NCBI RefSeq assembly: GCF_900128425.1
Contig: NZ_LT635782.1
Location: 1,066,501 to 1,130,500, forward strand
Direction: 5' to 3'
Origin: Anaerococcus urinomassiliensis
GTDB taxonomy: Bacteria > Bacillota > Clostridia > Tissierellales > Peptoniphilaceae
DNA: 64,000 nt
Positions 36,649 through 45,524 of this stretch are shown here, in pieces. A model generated the notes under the pieces. That model worked only from the letters and a program-made list of their open reading frames with translations, was not told the DNA's origin and did not search any database. The position numbers and the translations under genes are program-made. The stretch's first letter is position 1. Each line of letters starts with the position of its first letter.

Positions 36649-38319
36649 TTAAGCCATTTTTTCTATATCAGCTTTCTGTGGCACTTGACAGTTGCCTATA
36701 AAGTTAAAGTACACATCAACTTGTTGTTTTCTGTCTTTCCCTTTTCTTCCTCCTGTTGCTTCGTGGACTACAACTTTTTCTATATACTCATTTATCATTG
36801 GTACTGTCAGTTCTTCAATATCTGTATATTTTTCTATCATTTTTAAGAATTTATCGGTGTCAACTTTTCTCTGATGATAGCTTTCTATTTCATTTTCAAA
36901 ATACTGTATTTGTTTTTCCAAGTCTTGTTGCTCTGTATCATAGGTATTAAATAATCTGTCAAAATGTTTTACGGGAATTTTTCCAAGTGCGTGGTCTTCA
37001 TACAGTTTTGTAATAAGGGTTGTTAGTTCTGCATTTCTTGATGACAGTTTTTCTAACTTCTCTTTATCTCCTTGATACTTTTCTTCTCTTTTTTCATCGG
37101 ATAATTTGTTCATCACTTTTAGGAATTCTTGCTTTTCTTCTTTGGCAAAGTCTGTGATTTCTTTGATTGATTTTAGGAGAATTTCATTTACTGTTTTTAC
37201 TTTGATGTAGTGCATACTGCAAGTGCCTTTTCTATGTCTGTAATGTTGACATACAAAAGAGTAATCACTATCGTATTTCTTTTCTTTATGTTCTGCCGGC
37301 TCTCTGTAGCTTAATTTACCTCCACAATCTGAACAGATTAAAAGCCCTGTAAATGGGTGTGAGGTTGTCCCGTACTTCGGACTTCTTCTTACTGTTTTTC
37401 TTAGCCTTTGGGCGTTATTCCATGTTTCTTCATCAATGATGGCTTCATGGGTATTTTTGAAGATAATGAGTTCATCTTCTTTTGCCTTTCTGCGTTTCTT
37501 AGTTTTGTAATCAACGCATATTGTTTTACCAAGAACAGTATGACCCATATATTCTCTTTTTTCTAAGATATAGCCTATTGTGGTCGGTGTCCAAAAATAC
37601 GGGTCTTCTATTCCTCTTTTCTTAGAACTATGGTTATTTTCAGGATAATGTATTTCTGCATAGGCTGATGGAATAAGGACTTTATCTTTGGTTAGTATAT
37701 CTGCTATCTGTGTTACTCCATATCCCTCTATAACAAGATGGTAAATGCGTTTTACGACCTTTGCACTCTCTTTATCGACAAGTAACTGCTGTTTGTTCTT
37801 AGGGTTTCTATAATAGCCGTATGGAACGCTTGGAGATACTCTTTTACCTTCTTCCATTCTTGCTCTGAAGATAGACTGTATTTTTCTTGAGGTATCTCTT
37901 GCATACCATTCATTCATAATATTTAGAAATGGGGTAAAGTCGCTTTCTGCTTGTTTTTCGCTATCTATTCCGTTATTGATGGCAATAAATCTTACACCCT
38001 TTTCTTTGAAAAGTATTTCGGTATAAAAACCTACTTTGAGATAATCTCTACCAAACCTACTCATATCTTTTACTATCACAGTAGATACTTTGTTTTCTTC
38101 TACTGCTTTTATCATCTTTTGAAATCCCTCTCTATCAAAGGTTGTTCCGCTTACTCCATCATCAGTATAGTGATAAATATTTATAAAGCCGTTTCTTTTG
38201 GCATAGCTTTCAAGTAGCTGCTTTTGATTGGTGATGGAATTACTTTCTCCTTGCATTTCATCATCACGACTTAAACGCTCATAAAGGGCTGTTTGTCCTG
38301 TTCTTTTCGTATTTGACAT
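36649..38319 (-). CDS. Large serine recombinase (TndX/TnpX family)
   Basis: 556 residues. Resolvase domain with catalytic Ser17 in YERLSRDDE and the GVSGTTFDREGFQ and MSRFGRDYLKVG motifs, a recombinase domain, a zinc ribbon (CSDCGGKLSY with a later CQHY...C pair), and a coiled-coil tail. It integrates and excises the element between CC/GG cores; the gene lies 55 bases inside the right end, as usual. GGAGG precedes the start. Confidence 0.95.
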   Translation of the reverse strand: MSNTKRTGQTALYERLSRDDEMQGESNSITNQKQLLESYAKRNGFINIYHYTDDGVSGTTFDREGFQKMIKAVEENKVSTVIVKDMSRFGRDYLKVGFYTEILFKEKGVRFIAINNGIDSEKQAESDFTPFLNIMNEWYARDTSRKIQSIFRARMEEGKRVSPSVPYGYYRNPKNKQQLLVDKESAKVVKRIYHLVIEGYGVTQIADILTKDKVLIPSAYAEIHYPENNHSSKKRGIEDPYFWTPTTIGYILEKREYMGHTVLGKTICVDYKTKKRRKAKEDELIIFKNTHEAIIDEETWNNAQRLRKTVRRSPKYGTTSHPFTGLLICSDCGGKLSYREPAEHKEKKYDSDYSFVCQHYRHRKGTCSMHYIKVKTVNEILLKSIKEITDFAKEEKQEFLKVMNKLSDEKREEKYQGDKEKLEKLSSRNAELTTLITKLYEDHALGKIPVKHFDRLFNTYDTEQQDLEKQIQYFENEIESYHQRKVDTDKFLKMIEKYTDIEELTVPMINEYIEKVVVHEATGGRKGKDRKQQVDVYFNFIGNCQVPQKADIEKMA

Positions 38320-38373
38320 GAGAATTACCTCCTTTCCAAGTTTTATTATTTTCTCTGTCCCTATGAGGTTAAT

Positions 38374-38375
38374 CC
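38374..38375. other. Right attachment core of the mobilizable element (CC/GG)
   Basis: CCTTT at 38374-38378 matches the left core; joining here to 29821 gives DPKG|TLVLECG in frame. Confidence 0.75.
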
Positions 38376-38939
38376 TTTAGGGTCTGTTACTACATAGGAA
38401 GAGTGCATTTGCATTAGATTTGGCTTTACATAAAATCTTGTCTTTCCTGATCCAGAACCTCCTATTACTAATACATTTTTATTCCTAGCGTATTTAGGAT
38501 CTTTAGGTCTTGAGTTCATTGTAAGTCTTTCAGTATTAGTTATAAGAACATTGTTTTCAAACTTAGGGTCAATATATGGAGCAATATCCTTGCTTTCTCC
38601 CCATCTTGCAGATCCATACTCTTTACCTTGCCTATATTTCTTTTTGTTTTTTCCTTTGCTATAAACAATTAGCTTAACAAGACCAGCAACTGAAATACCT
38701 ATTAACAAGTCCCTTGGATTAAAGCTTGGTATATAAGATAAAGTTCCTATATCAGAAATTCCCACCATTATTCTATCAATAATATCTCCTCCAACATAAG
38801 AATTGATATGCTTAGAAAAGATATTTCCAATGTAGCAAAATGATAAATAAGGAATGTTTGATAATATAAATTTCTTTGGGTTGTCTATTTTAATTAAGTT
38901 TTTAATATCAGAAAGAATGGCTTCTAATATCTTATTCAT
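38374..38939 (-). pseudogene. virD4: traG/virD4 coupling protein, 5' part (split)
   Basis: About 189 codons of VirD4: two N-terminal membrane segments, a GSARWGESKDIAPYID stretch and Walker A GGSGSGKTRF (~160), ending at DPKG where the element begins; the hybrid frame stops three codons later. ATG at 38939 overlaps the antirepressor stop (ATGAATAA). In this state the coupling protein lacks its motor and should be non-functional. Confidence 0.93.
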
Positions 38940-39666
38940 CGTAGAAACCTTCACTATCTAATAAAATTAGTAGGTAGTGCCTTCCTTTTGGTGTTATAAA
39001 TGTTTGTATGCCTACAAGTGTACCTAGTGAATCAACCCATTCTTTAACTTCAAAATATCCCTTGTTCTTATCTGCATAAGGTAAGAGTTTCTTTTTCTTA
39101 TCTCTATAAATTAATCCTTTATCCATTAAAAAGCTTATAAATTGATTTTGTGGTATTCCTAACTCTTTGGCAGTATTTCTAAAGTTTGTAAGTAGGTTAT
39201 AATCTACTAATTTGTCATAATAATCTGCCTTTGGTCTTAATTCTTCAATCTCTTCTTCTCTTTCGGCAATAATTCTATTGGCTACCAGAATTGCATCTGC
39301 AAATAACTCTTCATTAGTTTTCTTTTCTTGACCAGCTATATATCCTCCGTTTTTTCTAATACTAGGTAAGACTTCTCTAGTTACCCAAGCTTTGAATATT
39401 TTTGCTTGTGGTAGTTTTGATGAGAGGATAAGTGAATACAATCCTGACTCATTAATTATTGAAATATTCTGTATTCCTCCAGGGGTGTTCCATTTCGTTA
39501 CACCCTTATCTTCCTCATCTACATGGTCATAAACAGCTTTTCTTGGATTGACATATCCTAACATAGTTGCTACTTCATTTGCTATAAAGAAAAACTCACC
39601 GTCTTTTTCTATAACAGTGAGTTTCCCAAAATCCCTATTTTCAAATGTTTTTAAATTACTTATCAT
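38932..39666 (-). CDS. Phage-type antirepressor (Bro-N plus KilAC-like)
   Basis: 244 residues. Bro-N domain (~10-105; FFIANEVATMLGYVNPRKAV, ESGLYSLILSSKLPQAKIFKAWVTREVLPSIRKNGGY) followed by a KilAC-like C-terminal domain (~140-240; TAKELGIPQNQFISFLMDKGLIYRD). These are phage antirepressors that relieve repression. Here the gene sits between pcfB and traG with ATGA stop-start overlaps on both sides, so it is expressed with the transfer operon. Confidence 0.88.
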   Translation of the reverse strand: MISNLKTFENRDFGKLTVIEKDGEFFFIANEVATMLGYVNPRKAVYDHVDEEDKGVTKWNTPGGIQNISIINESGLYSLILSSKLPQAKIFKAWVTREVLPSIRKNGGYIAGQEKKTNEELFADAILVANRIIAEREEEIEELRPKADYYDKLVDYNLLTNFRNTAKELGIPQNQFISFLMDKGLIYRDKKKKLLPYADKNKGYFEVKEWVDSLGTLVGIQTFITPKGRHYLLILLDSEGFYDE

Positions 39667-40148
39667 AAGCTTTGCTCCTTATGTTTATTTTTAACTTTAT
39701 CTTTGCTAATTGTGTCCTTAGCCATATTTTTAAACTTATTTATAGTCTTCGTTATTGAATCTTTTCTATCGGCCTTTCTTTCAGAAGCCTTAACTGCTTT
39801 TTTAAAGGCGTGTTCCATTACCTTTATATCCTTAGATTGAAAAAACACAGAGTGGTTACCAGTTTCCTTATCTTTCATAACAGAAAACTTCACTCCGTGT
39901 TTATTTAAAATTTTCTTTAATTCTTTTAACTCAGGATCTTTTAGATTAATTTCTTCTAACTGTCCCTGTTTAACCATATCTTTTAGTTTTACTTCTTCTC
40001 CGTTATTTTTTATTACATTTTTCAAGCCTCCTTGTTCTTCTATTTGCTTGTGTACTTTCTTTAAAGCATCAAGAATTGCTTTACTTGTTGCTTTTGCAAG
40101 CCTTACTTCAAGATTAAGACTCGACCTAGATACTTCTTCATTAATCAT
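39663..40148 (-). CDS. PcfB-family (DUF3801) relaxosome accessory protein
   Basis: 161 residues. The central pattern (LKKILNKHGVKFSVMKDKETGNHSVFFQSKDIKVMEHAFKKA) is that of DUF3801/PcfB, which in pCF10 bridges relaxosome and coupling protein. The C-terminal tail begins SITKTINKFK and is strongly basic, resembling the tails of the helicase and OB-fold proteins. It overlaps dnaC by 8 bases. Confidence 0.85.
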   Translation of the reverse strand: MINEEVSRSSLNLEVRLAKATSKAILDALKKVHKQIEEQGGLKNVIKNNGEEVKLKDMVKQGQLEEINLKDPELKELKKILNKHGVKFSVMKDKETGNHSVFFQSKDIKVMEHAFKKAVKASERKADRKDSITKTINKFKNMAKDTISKDKVKNKHKEQSL

Positions 40149-40968
40149 CTATTCCACCTCCATATAAAAGTAACTCTTTGTATTTTCTTAACTTCTCTTG
40201 TTGAATTTTTCTTCTAAAATCTTCTCCCGTAACTTTAACTGGTATTGTCATTTCAAGTATTCTTGAATATATCCTCTGATACTCAAGTTCAATATTAGGA
40301 TTTTGAATAATTTCCAATGATAAGTTTGTAGTAAAAATTGTCGGCCTACCCTTTAAGTATCTTGAGTTTATAATGTTATATACTTGTTCTCTTGCGTAAG
40401 ATGTGTCCCTTTCAATTCCAAGGTCATCTAATATTAACAAGGGAATATTTGATAGGTTATCTATAATTTCATTTGAATCTAACTTAAATGCTGATTTTTG
40501 TATTTGGTTTATTACCTGAGATAAATTCATAATCTTAACTTTAACTTGTTCTCTTTCAATTAATTCATTTGCAATAGAACAAGCAAGATAAGTTTTTCCA
40601 CTACCAACATCTCCATAAAATAACAGTCCAACATTGTCTTTCTTCATTTGTTCAAAACTTTTAGCGTAATTAAAGGCAACCTTGTAGGCTTGACCTTTTT
40701 CATTTAAGAATTTCTCAAAAGTATATTGGTGCTGGAGCGGCGATGAGAAGCAATCTCTTTTCAATGATGATATTCTCGTTAATATTTCTCTTTCTGCATT
40801 TTCCTTATCTCTCTTTATTTCACATTCACATTTAATTCTGGGAATAAACTTTGTAAAGCCAAGGTCAAGTAATTCTCCATCTACTCTTTTACCACATACC
40901 TTGCAATAGATATGTCCATTTCTTTCAATATCATTTTCTCTTAATACAAAATCTTTTAAGTTTTTCAT
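40141..40968 (-). CDS. DnaC-like replication ATPase
   Basis: 275 residues. An N-terminal zinc finger (CKVCGKR...CECE) is followed by an AAA+ domain with Walker A GDVGSGKTY (~123) and Walker B LLILDDLG, as in DnaC/DnaI helicase loaders. Coupled to repA by a stop-start overlap (TTATGA). It probably loads the host helicase at the ICE origin. Confidence 0.92.
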   Translation of the reverse strand: MKNLKDFVLRENDIERNGHIYCKVCGKRVDGELLDLGFTKFIPRIKCECEIKRDKENAEREILTRISSLKRDCFSSPLQHQYTFEKFLNEKGQAYKVAFNYAKSFEQMKKDNVGLLFYGDVGSGKTYLACSIANELIEREQVKVKIMNLSQVINQIQKSAFKLDSNEIIDNLSNIPLLILDDLGIERDTSYAREQVYNIINSRYLKGRPTIFTTNLSLEIIQNPNIELEYQRIYSRILEMTIPVKVTGEDFRRKIQQEKLRKYKELLLYGGGIDD

Positions 40969-41738
40969 AAACTCTCCCCTATATCGTAATTCATTTTTCT
41001 TATTGATTTGTCATTAATGCTTTTCGCCTGATCATTAAGATACCAATTGATTATTGTTGCCTTGTGATCTTGATACACTCTGTTATTTGCTTTCATATAT
41101 GACGACAACCTATCAATGTATTCATTAATTCTACTTCCTAACTCATTTGTTAAGTCCTTATATTCTTCATCAGTCAAAAATATATTTTTATATATTCCAT
41201 AAGGTTTTTGCCCTTTACTAAAATCATTATTTCTTAACTCATTATTACTAATATTGTTATAGTTACCTTCCGATTTTCGAAAATCTTGACTTTCGATATT
41301 CGAATCTCTTGAATTTCGATTATCGAACTTCTGGAATTTTGTTTTTCGAACTTCTTGATTTTTTAATTCCATATTATTAAATATGCTCATAAAGTCTTTA
41401 ACATAAATTCTATTAGGCTTTCCCAGTCCTTGTCTTTTCTTTTCAATCAGTCCTATTCCTGATTTAATATCAAGTTCAGCTATTAATTTATTTGCTTTTT
41501 CACTGGCACAATTAAATTGATCTTTTATACTTTCAATTGTGTAGTAAATAAAGACTTTTCCATCTTCATCTATCCAGCCATTTTTATATGAAAGACCCAT
41601 TCGATTAAGCATATATGAATACAAAACTTTAGCTTCAATAGAAATGCTCTCGAAAATCTCATCTTCCATTAATACCATAGGTAACCTAATGAAGTTATAC
41701 ATCTCAGATTGCCTATTATAAAAATAATCAAAATTCAT
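40965..41738 (-). CDS. RepA_N-type replication initiator
   Basis: 257 residues. The N-terminal ~120 residues match the RepA_N winged-helix initiator (NFIRLPMVLMEDEIFESISIEAKVLYSYML). The C-terminal part (LTDEEYKDLTNEL, HKATIINWYLND) resembles the end domain of these proteins. The linker is Asn/Ser-rich and encoded by tandem ~23-bp repeats (41266-41357). RepA_N plasmids carry their origin in this part of the gene, so this ICE may replicate autonomously after excision. Confidence 0.85.
   Translation of the reverse strand: MNFDYFYNRQSEMYNFIRLPMVLMEDEIFESISIEAKVLYSYMLNRMGLSYKNGWIDEDGKVFIYYTIESIKDQFNCASEKANKLIAELDIKSGIGLIEKKRQGLGKPNRIYVKDFMSIFNNMELKNQEVRKTKFQKFDNRNSRDSNIESQDFRKSEGNYNNISNNELRNNDFSKGQKPYGIYKNIFLTDEEYKDLTNELGSRINEYIDRLSSYMKANNRVYQDHKATIINWYLNDQAKSINDKSIRKMNYDIGESL
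41266..41357 (-). repeat. Four contiguous ~23-bp iterons within repA (candidate origin)
   Basis: Units at 41266-41287, 41288-41310, 41311-41333 and 41334-41357 fit the minus-strand consensus AAGAnnTTCGAnnATCGAAAn. The 23-base spacing is not a multiple of three, so the encoded residues do not repeat: the periodicity belongs to DNA. Internal iterons are the origin in RepA_N plasmids. Confidence 0.7.
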
Positions 41739-41759
41739 TCCTACCTCCTCTCTTTAAAA

Positions 41760-41795
41760 TAAAAAAAGACGACAGAATTATTGCTTTCTATCGTC
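41760..41795 (-). terminator. Intrinsic terminator between the CD1845-like gene and repA
   Basis: Minus-strand GACGATAGA...TCTGTCGTC stem then TTTTTTT; similar to 10929-10962. Confidence 0.75.
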
Positions 41796-41821
41796 TACGG
41801 TTGTCTTATATTTATTTTTCT

Positions 41822-42103
41822 TCAAATTGATTTTATTGTATAGTTTAATAATTCTAATAATCCAATAACATATATACCTAATTTAGGTAATCCAAATGGA
41901 CTAAATAAAAATGCTAATATTAGTGCTTCAATTACAATTTGCTTGTCTCCTTGAAAAATGCTAGCTATTCCAATTATAAAAATCAAAGTAGAAACTACGC
42001 TTAACAACGCAGTACTCAAACTTAATATGAAGGTTAAAAAAGCTATGAGCAAACTCAACACTAATCTTATCGGTAATAAAATTATTCTAATTATCCATCT
42101 CAT
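41822..42103 (-). CDS. CD1845-like small ICE membrane protein
   Basis: 93 residues, starting MRWIIRIILLPIRLVLSLLI, with about three hydrophobic helices and the segment ALILAFLFSPFGLPKLG. This resembles the CD1845 family encoded at the end of CTn5-like elements. It has GGAG five bases upstream. It marks the right extremity of the ICE, next to lysS. Function unknown. Confidence 0.7.
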   Translation of the reverse strand: MRWIIRIILLPIRLVLSLLIAFLTFILSLSTALLSVVSTLIFIIGIASIFQGDKQIVIEALILAFLFSPFGLPKLGIYVIGLLELLNYTIKSI

Positions 42104-42113
42104 ACATACTCCT

Positions 42114-42149
42114 AAAAATTAAACTGGGATTCATAACAAACCCCAGTTT
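42114..42149 (-). terminator. lysS terminator
   Basis: Minus-strand AAACTGGGG...TCCCAGTTT stem followed by AATTTTT. Confidence 0.85.
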
Positions 42150-42166
42150 CATAATTAGCGTGTCCT

Positions 42167-44074
42167 TTAATATAATTTTGATCCTGCTGGAATATTATCA
42201 TCCAGCATTATTAAGTTAAGTTTTTCTTCACCGTCATACTCACAAATTGCAGATATAATCATACCTTCTGAGTCGATTCCCATCATCTTACGAGGAGGAA
42301 GATTACAAATTGCAAGTAGTGTCTTTCCAATTAAGCTCTCTGCGCTGTAATATTCCTTAATACCAGATAAAATAACTCTTTCTTTTTCAGAACCATCATC
42401 TAATGTAAATTTCAAAAGTTTTTTTGACTTATGAACTTCTTCGCAGTTTTTAACCTTTACAACTCTAAAATCAGATTTTGAGAAAGTTTCAAAGTCTACC
42501 ATATCTTCAAATAATGGTTCAACTTTCACTTTTGAAAGGTCAATTTCTTCTGTCGTAAGTTTGTCGTAAGTTTCGTAAGTTTCTTTTGACAAACCCCCAT
42601 TTTCTGCCTTTTCTAAGCCTATTGGCTTCATTGTTGGGAATAGCAATACGTCACGGATTGAATGTTGGCCTGTAAGAAGCATTATAACTCTATCTATGCC
42701 TATACCTAGACCACCTGTTGGAGGAAGTCCTACTTCTAGAGCATTTACAAAGTCATAATCCATCATTTGAGCTTCATCGTCACCTTTTTCACGTTTTGCT
42801 ACTTGAGCTTCAAATCTTTCCCTTTGGTCAGCTGCATCGTTTAGTTCTGAAAAGGCATTTGCAACTTCTTTTCCGTTGATGAAGGCTTCAAACCTATAGG
42901 TTAGTGATTTGTCGTCATTTTTTCTTTTTGCTAGTGGTGAAATTTCCACTGGATAATCAATGATAAATGTTGGTTGGATAAGTTTTTCTTCTACAAATTC
43001 TTCAAAGAATTCTGCAATAATTTCGCCACGGCTTTCTTTCACTTCAACATTCTTATCTTTAGCTATAGCAACTGCATCTTCATAGCTAGTAATCTCGTTA
43101 AAGTCTATGCCTGTTTCTTCTTTGATGGCATCTATCATTGGAAGTCTTCTCCATGGTGCCTTTAGTTCAATTTCATTGCCATCATATTCGATACTTGTTT
43201 TGCCAAGTACGTTTGTAGCGACAGTTTCTACCAAATGTTCAGTAATTTCCATCATATCATCGTAGTCACCATATGCTTGGTATAGTTCCATTGCTGTATA
43301 TTCTGGGTTATGGGTTGCATCCATTCCTTCGTTTCTGAACATCCTTCCCATTTCATATACCTTGTCAAATCCACCAACGATTAGTCTTTTTAGGTAAAGT
43401 TCGTTTGCAATTCTTAGATACATATCAATGTCTAAGGTATTGTGGTGGGTGATAAATGGACGAGCTGTAGCTCCACCTGCTATTGTGTTTAATATAGGTG
43501 TTTCAACTTCCAAAAATCCTCTATTGTCCAAGAATTTTCTGATTTCGGAAATAATTTTGCTTCTTAGAACAAAAACTTCTTTTACTTCAGGATTTACTAT
43601 AAGATCAAGATATCTTTGTCTGTAACGAAGGTCTGGGTCTTTTAGGCCGTGCCATTTTTCTGGAAGCATTTGTAAAGACTTGGTTAGTAGCTGTGGTGTG
43701 TGTGTTTCTATTGATATTTCACCTTGGTTAGTTTTGAAAACTTCACCTTCTACTCCAACTATATCACCAATATCGTATTTTTTAACTTCTTTGAACTCAT
43801 CGCCAATTACATTTTTGCGGTTTACAATTTGTATGATTCCACTTTCATCTTGGATATCCATAAAGCTCATATTACCATGACCACGTTTAGCCATAATACG
43901 ACCAGCTATTCTTGCTGATTTGCCCTCAAATTCGTCAAAATTATCTTTGATTTCTTTTGATGGTGTACGGTCTTTGAAATTGACAATTTCATGAGGGTCC
44001 TTGCCATTTGCTTTTAATTCTTCTAGCTTTTCCCTCTTAATTCGTAGCATTTCATTTAAATCTTGATCTGTCAT
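42167..44074 (-). CDS. lysS: Lysyl-tRNA synthetase (class II) with C-terminal tRNA-binding domain
   Basis: 635 residues against ~490-500 for ordinary LysRS. Residues 1-495 are a normal class II LysRS: OB-fold anticodon-binding domain, then motif 2 ([22 protein letters not shown]) and motif 3 ([15 protein letters not shown]). From ~526 to the end lies an EMAPII/Trbp111-type tRNA-binding domain ([37 protein letters not shown]), normally the C-terminus of bacterial MetRS. It charges tRNA-Lys; the extra domain should raise tRNA affinity. Last gene of the coaX-dusB-greA-lysS group. Confidence 0.95.
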   Translation of the reverse strand: MTDQDLNEMLRIKREKLEELKANGKDPHEIVNFKDRTPSKEIKDNFDEFEGKSARIAGRIMAKRGHGNMSFMDIQDESGIIQIVNRKNVIGDEFKEVKKYDIGDIVGVEGEVFKTNQGEISIETHTPQLLTKSLQMLPEKWHGLKDPDLRYRQRYLDLIVNPEVKEVFVLRSKIISEIRKFLDNRGFLEVETPILNTIAGGATARPFITHHNTLDIDMYLRIANELYLKRLIVGGFDKVYEMGRMFRNEGMDATHNPEYTAMELYQAYGDYDDMMEITEHLVETVATNVLGKTSIEYDGNEIELKAPWRRLPMIDAIKEETGIDFNEITSYEDAVAIAKDKNVEVKESRGEIIAEFFEEFVEEKLIQPTFIIDYPVEISPLAKRKNDDKSLTYRFEAFINGKEVANAFSELNDAADQRERFEAQVAKREKGDDEAQMMDYDFVNALEVGLPPTGGLGIGIDRVIMLLTGQHSIRDVLLFPTMKPIGLEKAENGGLSKETYETYDKLTTEEIDLSKVKVEPLFEDMVDFETFSKSDFRVVKVKNCEEVHKSKKLLKFTLDDGSEKERVILSGIKEYYSAESLIGKTLLAICNLPPRKMMGIDSEGMIISAICEYDGEEKLNLIMLDDNIPAGSKLY

Positions 44075-44086
44075 TTTCTCTCCTTT

Positions 44087-44560
44087 TTAATTGATGCCTT
44101 TTACTGTGAAGTACATTTTTCCATTTGGTGTTACAACTTCAACCCTGTCATCTACTTTCTTACCCAATAGTGCTGCACCAACTGGTGATTCGTTTGAAAT
44201 AAATCCTTTTACTGGATCACTTTCTGCAGTACCTACGATTTTGTAGTCTAATGTTTCATCAAACTCTTCATCAAAAACTGTTACAGTATTGCCCACTCCT
44301 ACTACATCAGAGTTTAGGTCAACTTCTATAGTTTTTGCATTTCTAATCATATCTTCAACTTTTGCTATACGACTTTCAACTTCACCTTGTTCATTTTTAG
44401 CTTCGTCGTAGTCAGCATTTTCTGATAAGTCTCCAAAAGATCTTGCTATTTTGATTTTTTCTGCTATTTCTGGTCTTCTCTTTGTTTTAAGATATTCCAA
44501 TTCATCTTCTAGCTTTTCTAGGTACTCTTTTGATAAAATTACTTCTTTATTCTCTGTCAT
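44087..44560 (-). CDS. greA: Transcription elongation factor GreA
   Basis: 157 residues, full length: N-terminal coiled coil ([42 protein letters not shown] with the acidic tip) and C-terminal FKBP-like domain ([15 protein letters not shown]). It stimulates transcript cleavage by backtracked RNA polymerase. It overlaps dusB by 14 bases. Confidence 0.96.
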   Translation of the reverse strand: MTENKEVILSKEYLEKLEDELEYLKTKRRPEIAEKIKIARSFGDLSENADYDEAKNEQGEVESRIAKVEDMIRNAKTIEVDLNSDVVGVGNTVTVFDEEFDETLDYKIVGTAESDPVKGFISNESPVGAALLGKKVDDRVEVVTPNGKMYFTVKGIN

Positions 44561-45524
44561 TTTCTTCCTCTAAAACATCCTTATATTCATCTAACAAACT
44601 AAATATTTCTTCTTTAGTTTTTAGTGTATTTACTTTTTCTCTAATTTTTGTAGCGTTTGGAAGGCCCTTTATGTACCATCCAACATGCTTTCTCATTTGA
44701 TTTACTACTAATCTTTCATCCTTATATAGCAAGGAGAGCTCGTATTGTTCTCTTATTTGATCAACTATATCACTTGGACTGACTTTTTGGTATGATCCCT
44801 TTGCCAGGTAATCTTTAATATATTTAAACAAGAATGGATTTCCCATGGCTCCTCTAGCAAGCATTACTCCATCAGCCTTTGTGACATCCATTATATTGAT
44901 AAAATCTTCTACTGTAAAGACATCGCCATTTGCTATTACTGGTATAGACAAATTTTCTTTTAATATTCTTATATCTTCCCAGCTAGCCTTGCCTTGGTAG
45001 TGTTGATCTCGTGTCCTTGCATGTAGTATGACATAATCAATGCCGTTAGATTCACAAATTTTACCAACTTCTAGGTAGTTCTTGTGATTATCGTCTACTC
45101 CAGTTCTAAACTTAACATTTATTATCTTGTCAGTTGATTTTCTTAAAATTTTTGTTATTTTATCTACTTGGTCTAGGTCTTTCATCAGAGCAGAACCTTC
45201 ACCATTTTTAAAGATCTTTGGTGCTGGACAGCCCATATTAAAACTTATTTCTTTTACATTTTCTTGTGGATTTATCTTTTCTTTTACTGCCTTTTCAATT
45301 CTTTCTAGGTCCCTACCAAAAATTTGTATATTGGCATGTTTTTCCTTATCAGAAATAAACATTATCTCGTCAGTTTGTTTATTATCAAAGGCCATGGCGT
45401 TTACACTAACCATTTCAGTAAAAGTTTTGTCTGCTCCATATTTTTCGCAAATAATGCGAAAAGCAGCATCTGTTACCCCTGCAAGGGGAGCTAGCATTAT
45501 TTCTTTATTTCTTGTTTCGCTCAT
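44547..45524 (-). CDS. dusB: tRNA-dihydrouridine synthase
   Basis: 325 residues, TIM-barrel flavoenzyme; start [23 protein letters not shown] with the catalytic Cys, [15 protein letters not shown] and [20 protein letters not shown] for FMN binding. It reduces uridine to dihydrouridine in tRNA. Start overlaps the coaX end by 20 bases. Confidence 0.94.
   Translation of the reverse strand: MSETRNKEIMLAPLAGVTDAAFRIICEKYGADKTFTEMVSVNAMAFDNKQTDEIMFISDKEKHANIQIFGRDLERIEKAVKEKINPQENVKEISFNMGCPAPKIFKNGEGSALMKDLDQVDKITKILRKSTDKIINVKFRTGVDDNHKNYLEVGKICESNGIDYVILHARTRDQHYQGKASWEDIRILKENLSIPVIANGDVFTVEDFINIMDVTKADGVMLARGAMGNPFLFKYIKDYLAKGSYQKVSPSDIVDQIREQYELSLLYKDERLVVNQMRKHVGWYIKGLPNATKIREKVNTLKTKEEIFSLLDEYKDVLEEENDRE

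Larger units (their letters stand above)
29824..38375. mobile_element. Integrative mobilizable element (Tn4451/TnpX-like serine recombinase) inside traG
   Basis: 8,552 bp between the two CC cores. Contents from right to left: large serine recombinase, alpha/beta hydrolase, DUF3847 protein, oriT, MobQ relaxase, NTF2-like gene split by IS21, SAP-domain gene, TnpW-like gene. It lacks type IV channel genes and so depends on a helper, possibly the ICE it occupies. Removing exactly this segment restores traG. Confidence 0.9.
2526..42110 (-). mobile_element. Tn1549/CTn5-type integrative conjugative element (left end probably outside the window)
   Basis: The gene set repA-dnaC-pcfB-traG-maff2-virB6-prgI-virB4-NlpC/P60-DUF4315-DUF4366-topB-SNF2 is diagnostic. 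Right boundary lies between 42103 and the lysS terminator (42114-42149), but no attachment repeat could be found. The given left coordinate is only the last clear ICE gene; relaxase, excisionase and integrase are not in the window and may lie left of position 1. Confidence 0.85.

Noticed and set aside
42104-42166. Direct repeat marking the ICE attachment site
   Set aside because: No repeat shared with the 2442-2560 interval was found by eye; the left ICE end may be outside the window.
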